A DNA stretch of 64,000 nt. It comes from CAVVSQ01 sp963848825 (GTDB taxonomy: Bacteria; Planctomycetota; Planctomycetia; Gemmatales; Gemmataceae). The translations under genes were made by a program, and so were the position numbers. Position 1 is the first letter of the stretch. Every line of letters begins with the position of its first letter. The notes under the pieces are model-generated. The model was not told where the DNA came from. It searched no databases and saw nothing but the letters and a program-made list of their open reading frames with translations. Location of the stretch: NCBI GenBank assembly GCA_963848825.1, contig CAWKFA010000015.1:62001-126000 (forward strand), given 5' to 3'. This document shows positions 9,530-18,980 of this stretch, in pieces.

Positions 9530-10509
9530 GGCAGCGCCTTTACCAGGTTGTCGATGTTTTCCTTCATGCGCGTCATATAGAACGCCGGGTCGGGATTGGC
9601 GTTTTTGTCCGCGGTCGGGGCGGTTTCGAGAGGATCGATCTCCACCAGTTCCACCGTCACGCCCATCTTGCCGAGTTGACTTTTGAGCGCCTCGGCCGGG
9701 CCCCTGGAGTATTGCGGTTCCACGGCAATCATGCGCACGTCATTTTCCTTGCATATCTTGACCAGTGCGGCGATGGTTTTGGAATCCCCTTCGACGCCCG
9801 GCCGCGGTTGAATATTGCCGACAACCTTGAGACCAAAAGCGTCCGCGAAATATTGGAGGGAATCGTGCGTGGCCACGATGTTGCGGTTCTTTTTGGACGC
9901 CAGGGCGATTTTGCCCTGCTCCAGAAGCGCATCGAGGTCCTTGTTGTACTTGCTCGCGCGCGCTCGTAGTTCGTTTTGTTGGCGGGGTCGAGCGTGCTCA
10001 GGCGCCTGGCAATCGCCACTACCATTTCCTTGGCCTGGGGCGGGCCTAACCACACGTGCGGGTCGTGTTCCCCATGTTTGTGGTCATGCCCCTCATGCTT
10101 GACGGCAGTGTCGGCCCCCATTTTCTTGAGTTGGTCTTCTGGAATGGCTTCCGCGACCTCGAATACGCTGCCTTTGCTTTTTCCTCTTGAAACACGGTCG
10201 ATGATGACCTTGACCCACTCATCCAGTTCAAGGCCATTAATCAAAACCAGGTCTGCTTTTTTGACCATCTCGACTTCGTTGGCCTGCCAATGGAAGTCGT
10301 GCGGGCCCTGGGCCGTGAGCAGACAGCGTACATCGACATCATCCTGGGCCACATTCTTGGTGAAGCAATACAAGGGGGGAAAGGAAACCAGGACGCGTTT
10401 TTTCCCGGTGTCCGGCCAGGCGTCGTCCGCTTTACGACAACCTGAAAAAAACAAACCCGGAAAAAACAGAAAGGATATGGCAAATACCAAAGCGACTCTG
10501 CGAGCCATG
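9526..10509 (-). CDS. Metal ABC transporter substrate-binding lipoprotein (ZnuA-like)
   Basis: Cluster A-1 solute-binding lipoprotein that captures zinc or manganese outside the membrane. The start MARRVALVFAISF leads a lipoprotein signal ending FFSGC, the probable lipidated Cys. Metal-site features follow: GPHDFHWQANEVEMV (His ligand), a His-rich loop KHEGHDHKHGEHDPHVW, then VATHDSLQYFADAFG with the third His, and a late acidic segment VEPQYS. The His-rich loop favours zinc. The frame changes near 9957 inside an alternating CG run of eight bases, where both frames read RARAS, so the true repeat number is unclear. ATG 10509 was chosen because it gives the lipoprotein signal. Confidence 0.87.
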
Positions 10510-10593
10510 TTACCACCGCTTTGAAAAAGGATTACTTTGTCATACCGGTGGATTGTAAGCCCCTCTGACCGTCGAAGCAAGAGGGTATTTATG

Positions 10594-11547
10594 TCAATAT
10601 CCCTGATCCAGATCGACGTTTGCCTCTAATTCCTGGCTTGCTTGCCAGTTACGCAGATTGCGCGTAAACCGTTGTGCGGCCAGACCGGAGTTATTGACCG
10701 TTTCGCCGCTAAAATGGGGGCTGACCAGGACGTTTGGCATCGACCAAAAAGGGTGGTCGGCAGGCAGCGGCTCCACGGTGAAAACATCCAGTCCCGCGGC
10801 CGCGATTTTGCCGGACTGAAGAGCTGCCACCAGGGCCGCTTCCTGAGCAACGGGGCCGCGTGAAACGTTAATGAAAATCGCACCCTGTTTGATGGCCGCG
10901 AACTCCGCCGGACCCAGAATCCCGTCGGTCCCCTGCACGAAGGGCGCGGCAACGGCGACGTGATCAGCCTCGGCGAGCATGACCCTGGTTTCGCCCGGAC
11001 CGTAGATCTGATCGACGTGCGGCGTTGGACTGAGGTCGGCGGCGACTGCCGAGTATACGCATGCCGAAGGCGCGGGCCAGCCGTGCGATGTTCCTGCCGA
11101 TGTCTCCCAGGCCCACGATCCCCAGGGTCTTGCCATGCAAATCACGCATCGTGTTTGCCACAGTCCGGTCCCATATCCTCTGGCGCTGATTGTCGTGCGC
11201 GACGTTCAAGTTGCGGCTCAGAAACAGCAACATGCCCAGGGCATGTTCCGCGATGGTCGGGCCATAAAGCCCCGCCAGGTTCGTTACGCGAATAGCTTTG
11301 GCCCTGGCCACCGGACACAAAGGCCAGGGTACCCCCGCCGAAACCAACTGAATCCAGCGCAGTCGCCGGCACCCTGCAAAAGGGACACATCCGGCAAACC
11401 ATAGGTAATGACTGCCTCGCCGAGGCGCTGCCTACAAATCTCCGGGTCGCGTGCGTCAACGAACTCAAACTGTGGAAAGTCGTTGACCCAGCGAGCCAGT
11501 TCGCCATCGGGCAGCCAGTACAGGACCAGGACCAGTGTCTTGCTCAC
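10594..11547 (-). CDS. D-isomer-specific 2-hydroxyacid dehydrogenase
   Basis: NAD-dependent oxidoreductase of the D-2-hydroxyacid dehydrogenase superfamily. The N-terminal substrate domain starts MSKTLVLVLYWLPDGEL. The Rossmann part has GKTLGIVGLGDIGRNIARLA and the usual catalytic-domain segments NVSRGPVAQEAALVAAL (Arg), GLDVFTVEPLP (Glu) and VLVSPHFSG (His). Total length is about 317 residues. The frame changes near 11365 and 11045, and neither junction is an obvious GC dinucleotide loss. The substrate is not deducible. It lies 22 bases upstream of nothing on its own strand and follows the Ldh-family gene with a 22-base gap, so the two dehydrogenases may be co-transcribed. Confidence 0.82.
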
Positions 11548-11569
11548 GTTTTTTAAACTCCGAACGAGC

Positions 11570-12616
11570 TTAGCGCGGCAGCGCCACTTTCAATTTGTCC
11601 GCCAGTTGCGTCAGTTGTCCCCACGTGCCGTCGTCCAGCGTGATTCCAGACTGGAGACGTTTCGCTTTTTCGCGGCGTTCCGGGTCGCCCGGCAGCATGA
11701 TGTCGCCAGCGCCTTCCGCCTTGGGACATTGACGCACATTCTCCGCGAGCAGGCTAACTTCTTGCAGGAAGTGCTCGCTCCCCGCGAATTGAGTTATGTC
11801 CAGAACGATAAACAGGACGGCATTGGCGGACATGTTTGGCGCCCGGGTGTGCTGCACTGCGCCGGACAGGCCTCCGGTAAACATGTCGAGGAGCATGCTG
11901 ATGCCGAATCCCTTATAGGCATGAGCGCCGCCGAGCGGAAGAATGGTTCCTGGCGGATCGCGGTAAAGAACGCCCGGATCGTTGGTCGGTTTGCCTTGAT
12001 TGTCCAACAGCCAGCCGTCGGGTGCTTTTTGGCCCTTGTTGAAGAGCACCCGGACCTTGCCTTCCGCGACCACGCTGGTGCCGATATCCAGAATGACAGG
12101 ATCGCCCTTGGTCGGCGCCCCCAGGCACAGTGGGTTGGTGGCCAAACGTCCCGCGGTGCCGCCCGGCGGCGCCACGGCCCGCCCGTAGCCATGGTTGTTT
12201 ACCGAGGCGATGAGGGCCATGCCACGCGCCGCCGCGACCTCCGCGTATTCGCCCAGCCGTCCGATATGCCCGCAATGTTTCAAGGTGCCCGCGGCCAGCC
12301 CAAGCGCTTCGGCGCGGGGAATGAGTCGCTCGAGGAGACGGTGCGCCTGCACCTGGCCAAGCCCCATGCCCCCGTCGGCCACCAGCACCGCTGCCGTCTC
12401 CTTCACCACGGTAAAGGCCGCCCCGGCCTTCAAGCGACCCACGCGCAGCGCCTCCACGTATTGCGCCACACGAATGATCCCATGCGAATCGTGGCCGCAC
12501 AGGTTGGCATCCACCAGGCTGGAAGCCACGCGTTGCGCCTCCTCCCTGGAAACGCCAGCCGCGACAAACAAAGACTCGGCAAAGGAAATCCATACATCAG
12601 CAGAATACGTTGGCAC
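11570..12616 (-). CDS. Ldh/malate dehydrogenase family oxidoreductase (type 2, non-Rossmann)
   Basis: NAD(P)-dependent 2-hydroxyacid or ketimine reductase of the type-2 malate/L-lactate dehydrogenase fold. Visible family motifs are NLCGHDSHGIIRVAQYVE (catalytic His region), AGTLKHCGHIGRLGEYAE, ASVNNHGYGRAVAPPGG, TNPLCLGAP and GGAHAYKGFGISMLLDM. The length of 348 residues matches the family. I chose GTG 12616 (MPTYSADVW) because GAGG lies just upstream, and because an ATG at 12679 would push the gene into the promoter region shared with the divergent aldose epimerase at 12719. The frame is intact. The substrate is unknown. Confidence 0.85.
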   Translation of the reverse strand: MPTYSADVWISFAESLFVAAGVSREEAQRVASSLVDANLCGHDSHGIIRVAQYVEALRVGRLKAGAAFTVVKETAAVLVADGGMGLGQVQAHRLLERLIPRAEALGLAAGTLKHCGHIGRLGEYAEVAAARGMALIASVNNHGYGRAVAPPGGTAGRLATNPLCLGAPTKGDPVILDIGTSVVAEGKVRVLFNKGQKAPDGWLLDNQGKPTNDPGVLYRDPPGTILPLGGAHAYKGFGISMLLDMFTGGLSGAVQHTRAPNMSANAVLFIVLDITQFAGSEHFLQEVSLLAENVRQCPKAEGAGDIMLPGDPERREKAKRLQSGITLDDGTWGQLTQLADKLKVALPR

Positions 12617-12718
12617 GACGCCGTCCTCGTTAAGTGTTTGCGCGGCCCCGGCATACGCGACGCGGCCATCGTAAAGCATCACCTTATTCCTGACATGTCC
12701 CGTTGGGGAGGGAAAGGC

Positions 12719-13727
12719 ATGACATTTCTCGTCACCGTTGACAAACGCCCCAACACTTTTGGACTGGATGAGCGGGTCTGGGTGCTCAGCGACGGCCAAG
12801 ACAGCTCTATCGAGGTCGCGCCGGCCCTGGGCTTCAATGCCTATCGCTGGCACGTGCCCCAGGGGGAACTTCTTTATGCCGATCCCCGGTATTTCGAGGA
12901 AAATAAACCCACGCGCAGCGGTTTTCCCATACTATTTCCGTTTCCCAACCGCATCCGCGCTGGCCGCTTTGTTTGGGCCGGTACGGAATACAACCTCCCC
13001 ACCAATGATCCGTCAGGAAGAAACGCCATTCACGGCTTCGCTTGCCGCAAGCCATGGCGGGTGATCGGTGCCGGCAACGACGATCGCGGGGCCTGGGTGA
13101 CCGGCGAGTTCCTGGGTTCGCGCGATGCGCCCGAGTCCCTGAAGCTTTGGCCCGCGGATTACTGTCTCCAGGTCACCTATCGCCTTGAAGAAAATCGCCT
13201 GCAAATAGATGCGCGCGTCACCAATCCGGACAAGAGGGACCTACCCTTCGGCCTCGGCTACCACCCGTACTTCGCCCTGGCGCTCATGGGCGGCGCCGAC
13301 GCACGTGTGACGGTGGCTGCCAATAAAAACTGGGAGCTGGCGGAAAGTTTACCCACGGGCCGGTTGCTTCCGGTCGATTCCCAGCGCGATTTACGCACCG
13401 GCCGCCGCTACGCCGACTTGCAGTTGGACGACGTGTATACGGACATCGCCGCACCGAAACAAAATGAGCCTGACTCTTACGGGCATGATTGCGGGCGCGG
13501 GGCACGGCCTGGAAATGCGCGTCTCCGCTGGTTTTCGAGAGATCGTGGGATTCACGCCGCCCCACCGCCAGGCCATCTGCCTTGAGCCTTATACCTGCAC
13601 TACCGATGCCATCAACCTGGAAGCGCCCGGCTGCGACGCCGGCTGGCGGGTTTTGCGCTCCGGGGAGTGCTGGGAAGGTCGTGTGGAGCTAACCTTCCGG
13701 AGCAATTTCGCGGCTTCCCCCATATAA
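12719..13727 (+). CDS. Aldose 1-epimerase (galactose mutarotase family)
   Basis: Catalyses interconversion of anomers of aldoses, or of a related sugar phosphate. The fold is a beta-sandwich. Seen features are the substrate-site Arg segment PFPNRIRAGRF, the first catalytic His region AIHGFACRKPW, the second His in GLGYHPYFAL, and an acidic ending CLEPYTCTTDAINLE holding the likely general base Glu. The frame changes near 13460, joining AAPKQNEPDS to the SLTLTGMIAGAGHG segment. The start ATG 12719 follows a GGGGAGGGA ribosome site. It is divergent from the Ldh-family gene. Its natural sugar is unknown. Confidence 0.83.
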
Positions 13728-13770
13728 TGATTGTTGGTCGTTGTCTTTTCCTTCATTGAGCCTTCCGCAC

Positions 13771-14823
13771 ATGCCACGTTTCAAGCCCGTCGATAAGCGC
13801 CGCCTGTTCCCCGAACTGGCCGCGATTCTGGCCAATAAACTAAAGCCCCCTTTTGGCGTCCTGCTTGGCTCCCCCAGCGAGGTGGCCGAGTTGGCGGGCG
13901 AATTGCCAACCTCGGACGTTACCTGTTATCAAATGGACCTTTTCCAGGCCGACAGGCTGCGCACCACCCTGAAGGAGAGCGGCAACTTTGGCGAGGTGGT
14001 GACGGCGCCCGACCTTTGGGACCTGCCTGCCCCGGTGCAAACCCTCATCTATCCGGTGCCGCTCGGCGGCGAACGTGGCCTAAAACTGGACATGATCGAG
14101 CAAGGTTTTCACGCCTTGAAGCCGGGAGGTACGTTTGCCGCGCTGTCTCCTTACGAGAAAGAGGAATTCTTTCCGCAGGCACTCAAAAAAGTATTCGGCA
14201 AGGTCCACCGGCCCATGGCGGGCAAAAACGCTGTTTTGTGGTGTCAGCGTGAGGGTGACAAACCCAGGCGGCGCCACCAAATGACGTTTCACGTCCGCGC
14301 CTCCAAAGAGCTGTCCCTTGAGTTTACGTCGCGGCCGGGTACTTTTTCCTACGGCCGCTTCGACGACGGTGCCCGCGCGCTCGTGGAAACCATGGAGGCC
14401 AAGCCAGGGGAACGCGTTCTGGACCTTGGCTGTGGCTGTGGCACCAACGGCATCCTGGCATCGCTAAGTACCGGGCCGACCGGTTTCACGACGTTCGTGG
14501 ATAGTAACTTGCGTGCCGTGGCCCTGGCGGAACAAAACGCGAAAAAGCTCGCCGCTGGCCCGTTTGAGACGATCGCGTCTTTTGATCTGCGCGAGCTGCG
14601 TTCCAACTCCTACGATGTTGTGCTGGCGAACCCGCCCTATTACGCCCAACTGGCCGTCGTGCGCCTGTTCATCGAACAGGGCAAGCGCTGTCTCAAGCGG
14701 GGCGGCCGCTTCTACCTGGTGACGCGACAAGTCGATCATGTTTACGAAATCATGGAAGAATTCTTTGGCCCCGTTCAAGGTGAAGCACGCCGAGGCTATG
14801 TCGTCTTTCCCGGAACGCTTTAG
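13771..14823 (+). CDS. RsmC/RlmG-like class I SAM methyltransferase
   Basis: A 350-residue two-domain methyltransferase resembling RsmC, which methylates guanine N2 of 16S rRNA. The N-terminal half is a degenerate methyltransferase-like domain (LIYPVPLGGERGLKLDMIEQ and FHALKPGGTFAALSPYEKEE). The C-terminal half carries the SAM-binding motif RVLDLGCGCGTNGI (about residue 213), the acidic FVDSNLRAVALAEQNA, and the catalytic LANPPYY (about residue 282) typical of N-methylation of bases. Methionine 13771 is preferred over an in-frame TTG at 13741. The OGT-like gene starts 15 bases downstream. rRNA as substrate is by family analogy. Confidence 0.85.
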   Translation: MPRFKPVDKRRLFPELAAILANKLKPPFGVLLGSPSEVAELAGELPTSDVTCYQMDLFQADRLRTTLKESGNFGEVVTAPDLWDLPAPVQTLIYPVPLGGERGLKLDMIEQGFHALKPGGTFAALSPYEKEEFFPQALKKVFGKVHRPMAGKNAVLWCQREGDKPRRRHQMTFHVRASKELSLEFTSRPGTFSYGRFDDGARALVETMEAKPGERVLDLGCGCGTNGILASLSTGPTGFTTFVDSNLRAVALAEQNAKKLAAGPFETIASFDLRELRSNSYDVVLANPPYYAQLAVVRLFIEQGKRCLKRGGRFYLVTRQVDHVYEIMEEFFGPVQGEARRGYVVFPGTL

Positions 14824-14838
14824 CGCGGAGCAGCGCCG

Positions 14839-16911
14839 ATGGTTGGCGACCAGGCCGAGGAGTTGAACCGCGCGGGTATCGCTCTGGCCCAACAAGGCAA
14901 GTTCGACGAAGCCACCGGATACTTTCGCCAGGCCCTCATTCTTCAGCCGAATTTTGCCCGGGCACATTACAACCTGGGCGTGGCGCTACAAAGCCAGGCA
15001 AAAACGGCCGAGGCCAGCGCCTGCTACCGCCGCGCCATTGCCATCCAGCCTGATTATGCCGACGCGCATGCCAACCTGGGCACGGCCCTGAGTATTCAAG
15101 GGCACCTCGGCGAAGCGTGTGCGTGTTTCGAACAGGCACTTACCCTCAACCCCAATGACGGCGCGATTGCCGCGAACCTGGGGTCCGCTCTGCAAGGACA
15201 GGGCAAGCTGGTCGAGGCTGTGGCACGTTACCAGCTTGCCGTTCAGCTTGGGGTAGATTCCGTTCCCCTCTACAAAAATCTGGCGCAGCCCTGACTGCCC
15301 TGGGGCAACACGCCGAAGCGCGTGCCTGCTTTTTACACGTTGTGCGGCAATGTCCGGACGATGCGGCAGCCCACAATGACCTCGGCCTCGCCCTGGAAAG
15401 AGACGGGCAATCTCGATGAAGCCCTGACCTCTTTTCGACGCGCCTTGCAAATTGATCCCTGTTTAGCCGCCGCGGAAAACAACCTGGCTTGCGTTCTGCA
15501 CGGTCAAGGAAATATCGACGATGCACTGGCCGGCTACCGGCGTGCCCTGGCCCTGGCGCCTGGCTTTGCCGAGGTCTATAGCAATCTGGCCACGGCCTTG
15601 CTCAGTCAGGGCCAACCTCTTGAAGCCGTCGCCTGTTGCCGAAAGGCACTCCACCTTCAGCCCGACCTGGCCCGGGCACAGAGCAATTTGCTTTATATGC
15701 TCTGGTTTTGCCCCGGCCTGGACGCGCGTGCAATTTACGAAGAACATCGCCGCTGGAACGAGACACAAGTCGGCCATCTACCTTGCGCACCTCACGCGAA
15801 CGACGCCGCGCCCGACCGCCGCCTGCGCATTGGCTATATCTCGCCCGACTTTCGCGACCACGTTGTCGGGCGCAATATCTTGCCCCTGTTGCGCCATCAT
15901 GACCATGAGCACTTCCACATTACCCTCTATGCGCACTCACCCCGGCCCGACCAGTCGGCCGTGCCCTTTCAACAATGCGCGGATCGCTGGCGCGATATTA
16001 CGCGCCTGCCGGATGCCAAAGTCGCCGAAACCATTCGCCAGGACGAGATCGATGTGCTCGTTGACCTTGCCCTGCACATGGACGGCAATCGGCTTGCTAT
16101 CTTCGCACGCAGGCCGGCACCGGTGCAGGTCACCTTCGCCGGTTACCCAGGAACCACCGGTCTTGGAGCCATCAATTATCGGCTCACCGATCCCTGGCTC
16201 GATCCGACCGGGCTATTCGAGGGCTGCTACTCGGAAGAATCCATCCGCCTGCCGCATAGCTTCTGGTGCTACGACGCCGGCACGGCAGATCCGCCGCCGA
16301 CGGTGCTGCCCGCACTTGAAAATGGTTACATCACCTTTGGCTGTCTGAACAACACCAGCAAACTTAACGAAGAAACGCTCCACCTTTGGGCGCGCGTGCT
16401 GCGGGCGGTTGACCAATCACGCCTCTTGTTACTGGCCCGTTCTGCTGGTTTTCGCCGGCAAACACGGGATACGTTCGGCCGGCTTGGCATTGCCGCCGAG
16501 CGCATCGAATTCGCCCTTCCCGGGCCACGGCCAGAATATCTGGTGCTCTATCAACGGATCGATATCGGCCTGGACACTATTCCCTATAATGGCCACACCA
16601 CCAGCCTGGATTCGCTGTGGATGGGTGTGCCCGTCATTAGTCTCGCTGGTCAGACCGTGGTCGGGCGCGCCGGAGTCAGCCAGTTGACCAACGTGGGGCT
16701 GCCCGAATTGATCGCCGGCACCGAAGATGAATTCGTGCAAATAGCGGTCAACATGACGAAGAATTTGGTGATGCTCGCGGATCTCCGCGGCAGCTTGCGG
16801 ACGCGCATGACTCAGTCCCCGATCATGAATGCAGCGCACTTCGCGGCCGCCATCGAGGCTGCCTATCGCGCCATGTGGCACCGCTGGTGTGCCGGAAAGG
16901 GAGAAAGATGA
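14839..16911 (+). CDS. TPR protein with C-terminal O-GlcNAc transferase-like (SPINDLY/GT41) domain
   Basis: The N-terminal ~290 residues form about eight TPR repeats (for example FARAHYNLGVALQSQAKTAE). The C-terminal ~390 residues match the bacterial GT41 domain: LRIGYISPDFRDHVVGRNIL, VTFAGYPGTTGLGAINYRLT, FGCLNNTSKLNEETLHLWA with the nucleotide-contacting Lys, and NGHTTSLDSLWMGVPVISLA. It probably transfers a sugar from a UDP donor onto protein Ser/Thr, by family inference. The frame changes near 15284 (one G restored to GCGCA rebuilds a TPR, NLAAALTALGQ) and near 15405. The stop codon overlaps the next start as ATGA, indicating translational coupling with the cupin gene. Confidence 0.88.
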
Positions 16912-17414
16912 CGGTCACTGCCGACGAACTGATCGCGCTCCTGCAGCTTGCGCCCCATCCGAAGGAAGGGGGCTACTTCCGCGAAACCTACCGTGCCGGC
17001 GAAAGGATAAGCGTTGCCGGCTTGCCGGAGCGTTACGGCTCGCCACGTAGTCATGGCACCGCCATCTATTACCTTCTCAAACCGGGGAGCTTTTCCGAAT
17101 TACACCGCCTCAAGAGTGACGAAGTCTTTCATTTTTACCTGGGCGACCCGGTTCGCATGTTACAACTTGGCCCGGCGGGACAGGCGCGGAGCATGGTGCT
17201 CGGCCCGGACCTGCTGGCGGGACAACAGGTGCAGGTGGTGGCGCCGCGCGATGTCTGGCAAGGCAGCATTCTCGAGCCCGGCGGCCGCTTCGCTCTGCTC
17301 GGTTGCACGGTGGCGCCAGGGTTTGATTACGCGGATTATGAAAGCGGCCAGCGCACGGAATTACTGGCGCAATATCCTCAATTCACGGACCTTATCGCGC
17401 GATTGACGACTTAA
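16908..17414 (+). CDS. Cupin family protein (DUF985)
   Basis: A 168-residue single-domain cupin of the DUF985 type. It starts MTVTADELIALLQLAPHPKE and has the family hallmarks EGGYFRETYRA, HGTAIYYLLKPGSFSELHRL, SDEVFHFYLGDPV and DVWQGSILEPGG. The family has a beta-barrel like RmlC epimerases, but no activity is established. The start ATG overlaps the OGT-like gene stop (ATGA), so the two are coupled. The frame is intact. Confidence 0.88.
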   Translation: MTVTADELIALLQLAPHPKEGGYFRETYRAGERISVAGLPERYGSPRSHGTAIYYLLKPGSFSELHRLKSDEVFHFYLGDPVRMLQLGPAGQARSMVLGPDLLAGQQVQVVAPRDVWQGSILEPGGRFALLGCTVAPGFDYADYESGQRTELLAQYPQFTDLIARLTT

Positions 17415-17484
17415 TGTTTTGTCCCTCTAATAGCGTCCATGGCGTGACGCGCAAACAAACTCAGCTTTTTAAGGATGTCAGAGC

Positions 17485-18309
17485 ATGGGACACGGACCAG
17501 AAGAACATATGGAACATGCGGAACACGCGCAGCACGCCGCCCATAATCCCTTTGATCGGGCCGTGACCGTTTCCATCGCCATCGTGGCGGCGGTCCTTGC
17601 CGCCGTGAGCGTTGGAGGACACAAGGCACACACCGAGACCTTGCGTCTGCAAGGCGAGGTCCTCAAGTACCAAACGCTGATCGGGATTTCTCGTACGGAT
17701 ATGGCGGATCAATATGCCTTTTACCAGGCGAAGAACAATCGCAAGGTGATGTACGAGGCTTTTCTTGATTTTCTCAGCGTCTTGCCCCTCAAGGAGGGCT
17801 CGGAGAAGGCCAATGACAAGATCACCAAGCGCTGGAAAGATGCCAATGAAAAGTACAAGAAAGAGTTGCCGGAAATGCTGGTCGAGGCCAAGAAATTCGC
17901 CGAAAAGTCCAAGGATTATGAGAAGGAAGCCGCCAGCCTGCGCATCGAGAGCCACCGCGAACACGTCCGTGCCGATCGGTATGACCTTGCTGATATCGGC
18001 TTGCAGCTCGGTGTCGTGCTCTGTTCGCTGGCCATCTTGACCAAGAGCAGAAGTTTTTGGGGCCTGGGTGTTTTGTGTGCGCTCGCCGGTGCTGTCGTGG
18101 CGCTGTCCGGCTACCTCGAATGGTTTCCGGAACATCACGAGGAGCACAAGGCTCCGGAGGCACCCCACCATTCACGCCTGTACGTGCCCTACGAGCGCAC
18201 CGCGAATTGGCGCAAGAATTTCAGCGCGGAGGGCAATATCGGAATGGCACCGAATTTCCTTTCCGGAAAGATACCGTCGGACGCGGATTGCAGCTCGTCA
18301 ACCGCGTAA
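17485..18309 (+). CDS. DUF4337-type membrane protein
   Basis: A 274-residue protein with a His-rich N-terminus (MEHAEHAQHAAHNPFDRAV), an N-terminal membrane helix (VTVSIAIVAAVLAAVSVGG), a long charged alpha-helical region with coiled-coil character (about residues 95-160, KEGSEKANDKITKRWKD), and two closely spaced C-terminal membrane helices (about residues 168-213). That is the DUF4337 layout; the function of the family is unknown. A ribosome site (AAGGATG) precedes the ATG. The last ~40 residues, after YLEWFPEHHEEHKAPEAPHH, overlap the 3' end of the convergent UPF0316 gene by about 120 bases. Confidence 0.75.
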   Translation: MGHGPEEHMEHAEHAQHAAHNPFDRAVTVSIAIVAAVLAAVSVGGHKAHTETLRLQGEVLKYQTLIGISRTDMADQYAFYQAKNNRKVMYEAFLDFLSVLPLKEGSEKANDKITKRWKDANEKYKKELPEMLVEAKKFAEKSKDYEKEAASLRIESHREHVRADRYDLADIGLQLGVVLCSLAILTKSRSFWGLGVLCALAGAVVALSGYLEWFPEHHEEHKAPEAPHHSRLYVPYERTANWRKNFSAEGNIGMAPNFLSGKIPSDADCSSSTA

Positions 18310-18759
18310 AAAGCGCCGGGGTGGTGAGCGTCGATCAAGTCGAACACCAGGTCCAGTTGACGGCGTTTGACCACGGTCATCAAGATTTGCACCGGGCCAC
18401 TGGCGCCGCGCCCTTCCATGGCGGTAACGCCAAAATGGGCTGCGCAGCTGATCCATCAAGGTTGCGGCCGGCCGGCTCGTGATGATGCGCACGCTCGCCA
18501 TGCCGAGCGCCAGTTTCTTTTCGATGACGATGCCCAGAAAATTGCCCAGTGTGAACCCCAGGGCGAAGGCCAGAAAGCAGGCGCCGCTATCGAGATTTTT
18601 CATCACCTGGCTAATGGCGAACAGCCAGATAAGCACCTCGAAAAAACCAAGCAGGGGCGCCAGCACTCTGTTGCCACGGGCCACAAAGATAATTCGTAGC
18701 GTTCCCAGGGTTACAACACACATCTCGGCCAAGAAAATCGTCAGAACAAGCTCCAGCAC
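18189..18759 (-). CDS. UPF0316 / DUF2179 membrane protein
   Basis: Three membrane helices (LELVLTIFLAEMCVVTLGTL, VLAPLLGFFEVLIWLFAIS, and ACFLAFALGFTLGNFLGIV) precede a cytoplasmic DUF2179 domain with GRGASGPVQILMTVVKRRQL and DLIDAHHPGAFYAVDELQS. The function is unknown, although DUF2179 domains are suspected to sense small molecules. I chose GTG 18759 because GGAGG lies eight bases upstream and the family typically begins near this point. The frame changes near 18430. It is convergent with, and overlaps, the DUF4337 gene. Confidence 0.8.
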
Positions 18760-18926
18760 CGCAAACCTCCAGACAGTTCCTTTTTGCCCGCGCTGCCGAT
18801 ATCGCCACGCCATGACTAAATGGTGCGTGGCGACTCGTGCAACCCCGGCAATACTTGGTAGGCCAACCGTGATAGCCCCGCGGCAAAAGTCTGTCAACCC
18901 TGTTCCGCAGCCAAAAATACAATTAG

Positions 18927-18938
18927 TTGTCTGGACAA
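18927..18938. promoter_or_regulatory. Possible operator in the divergent UPF0316/halogenase promoter region
   Basis: The region 18760-18980 separates two divergent genes. It contains the short palindrome TTGTC-TG-GACAA, 43 bases before the halogenase-like start, in an A/T-rich stretch suited to a promoter. No factor is known; this is a weak call. Confidence 0.25.
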
Positions 18939-18980
18939 TTATTGTTCAGCCTTGTATTCTGCACAGCAAAGGAGCTTCCC

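Noticed and set aside
11408..12718. Long plus-strand open frame upstream of and in frame with the aldose epimerase
   Set aside because: It is antisense to the Ldh-family gene, has no domain match and uses residues typical of a shadow frame. The real gene starts at 12719 with a good ribosome site.
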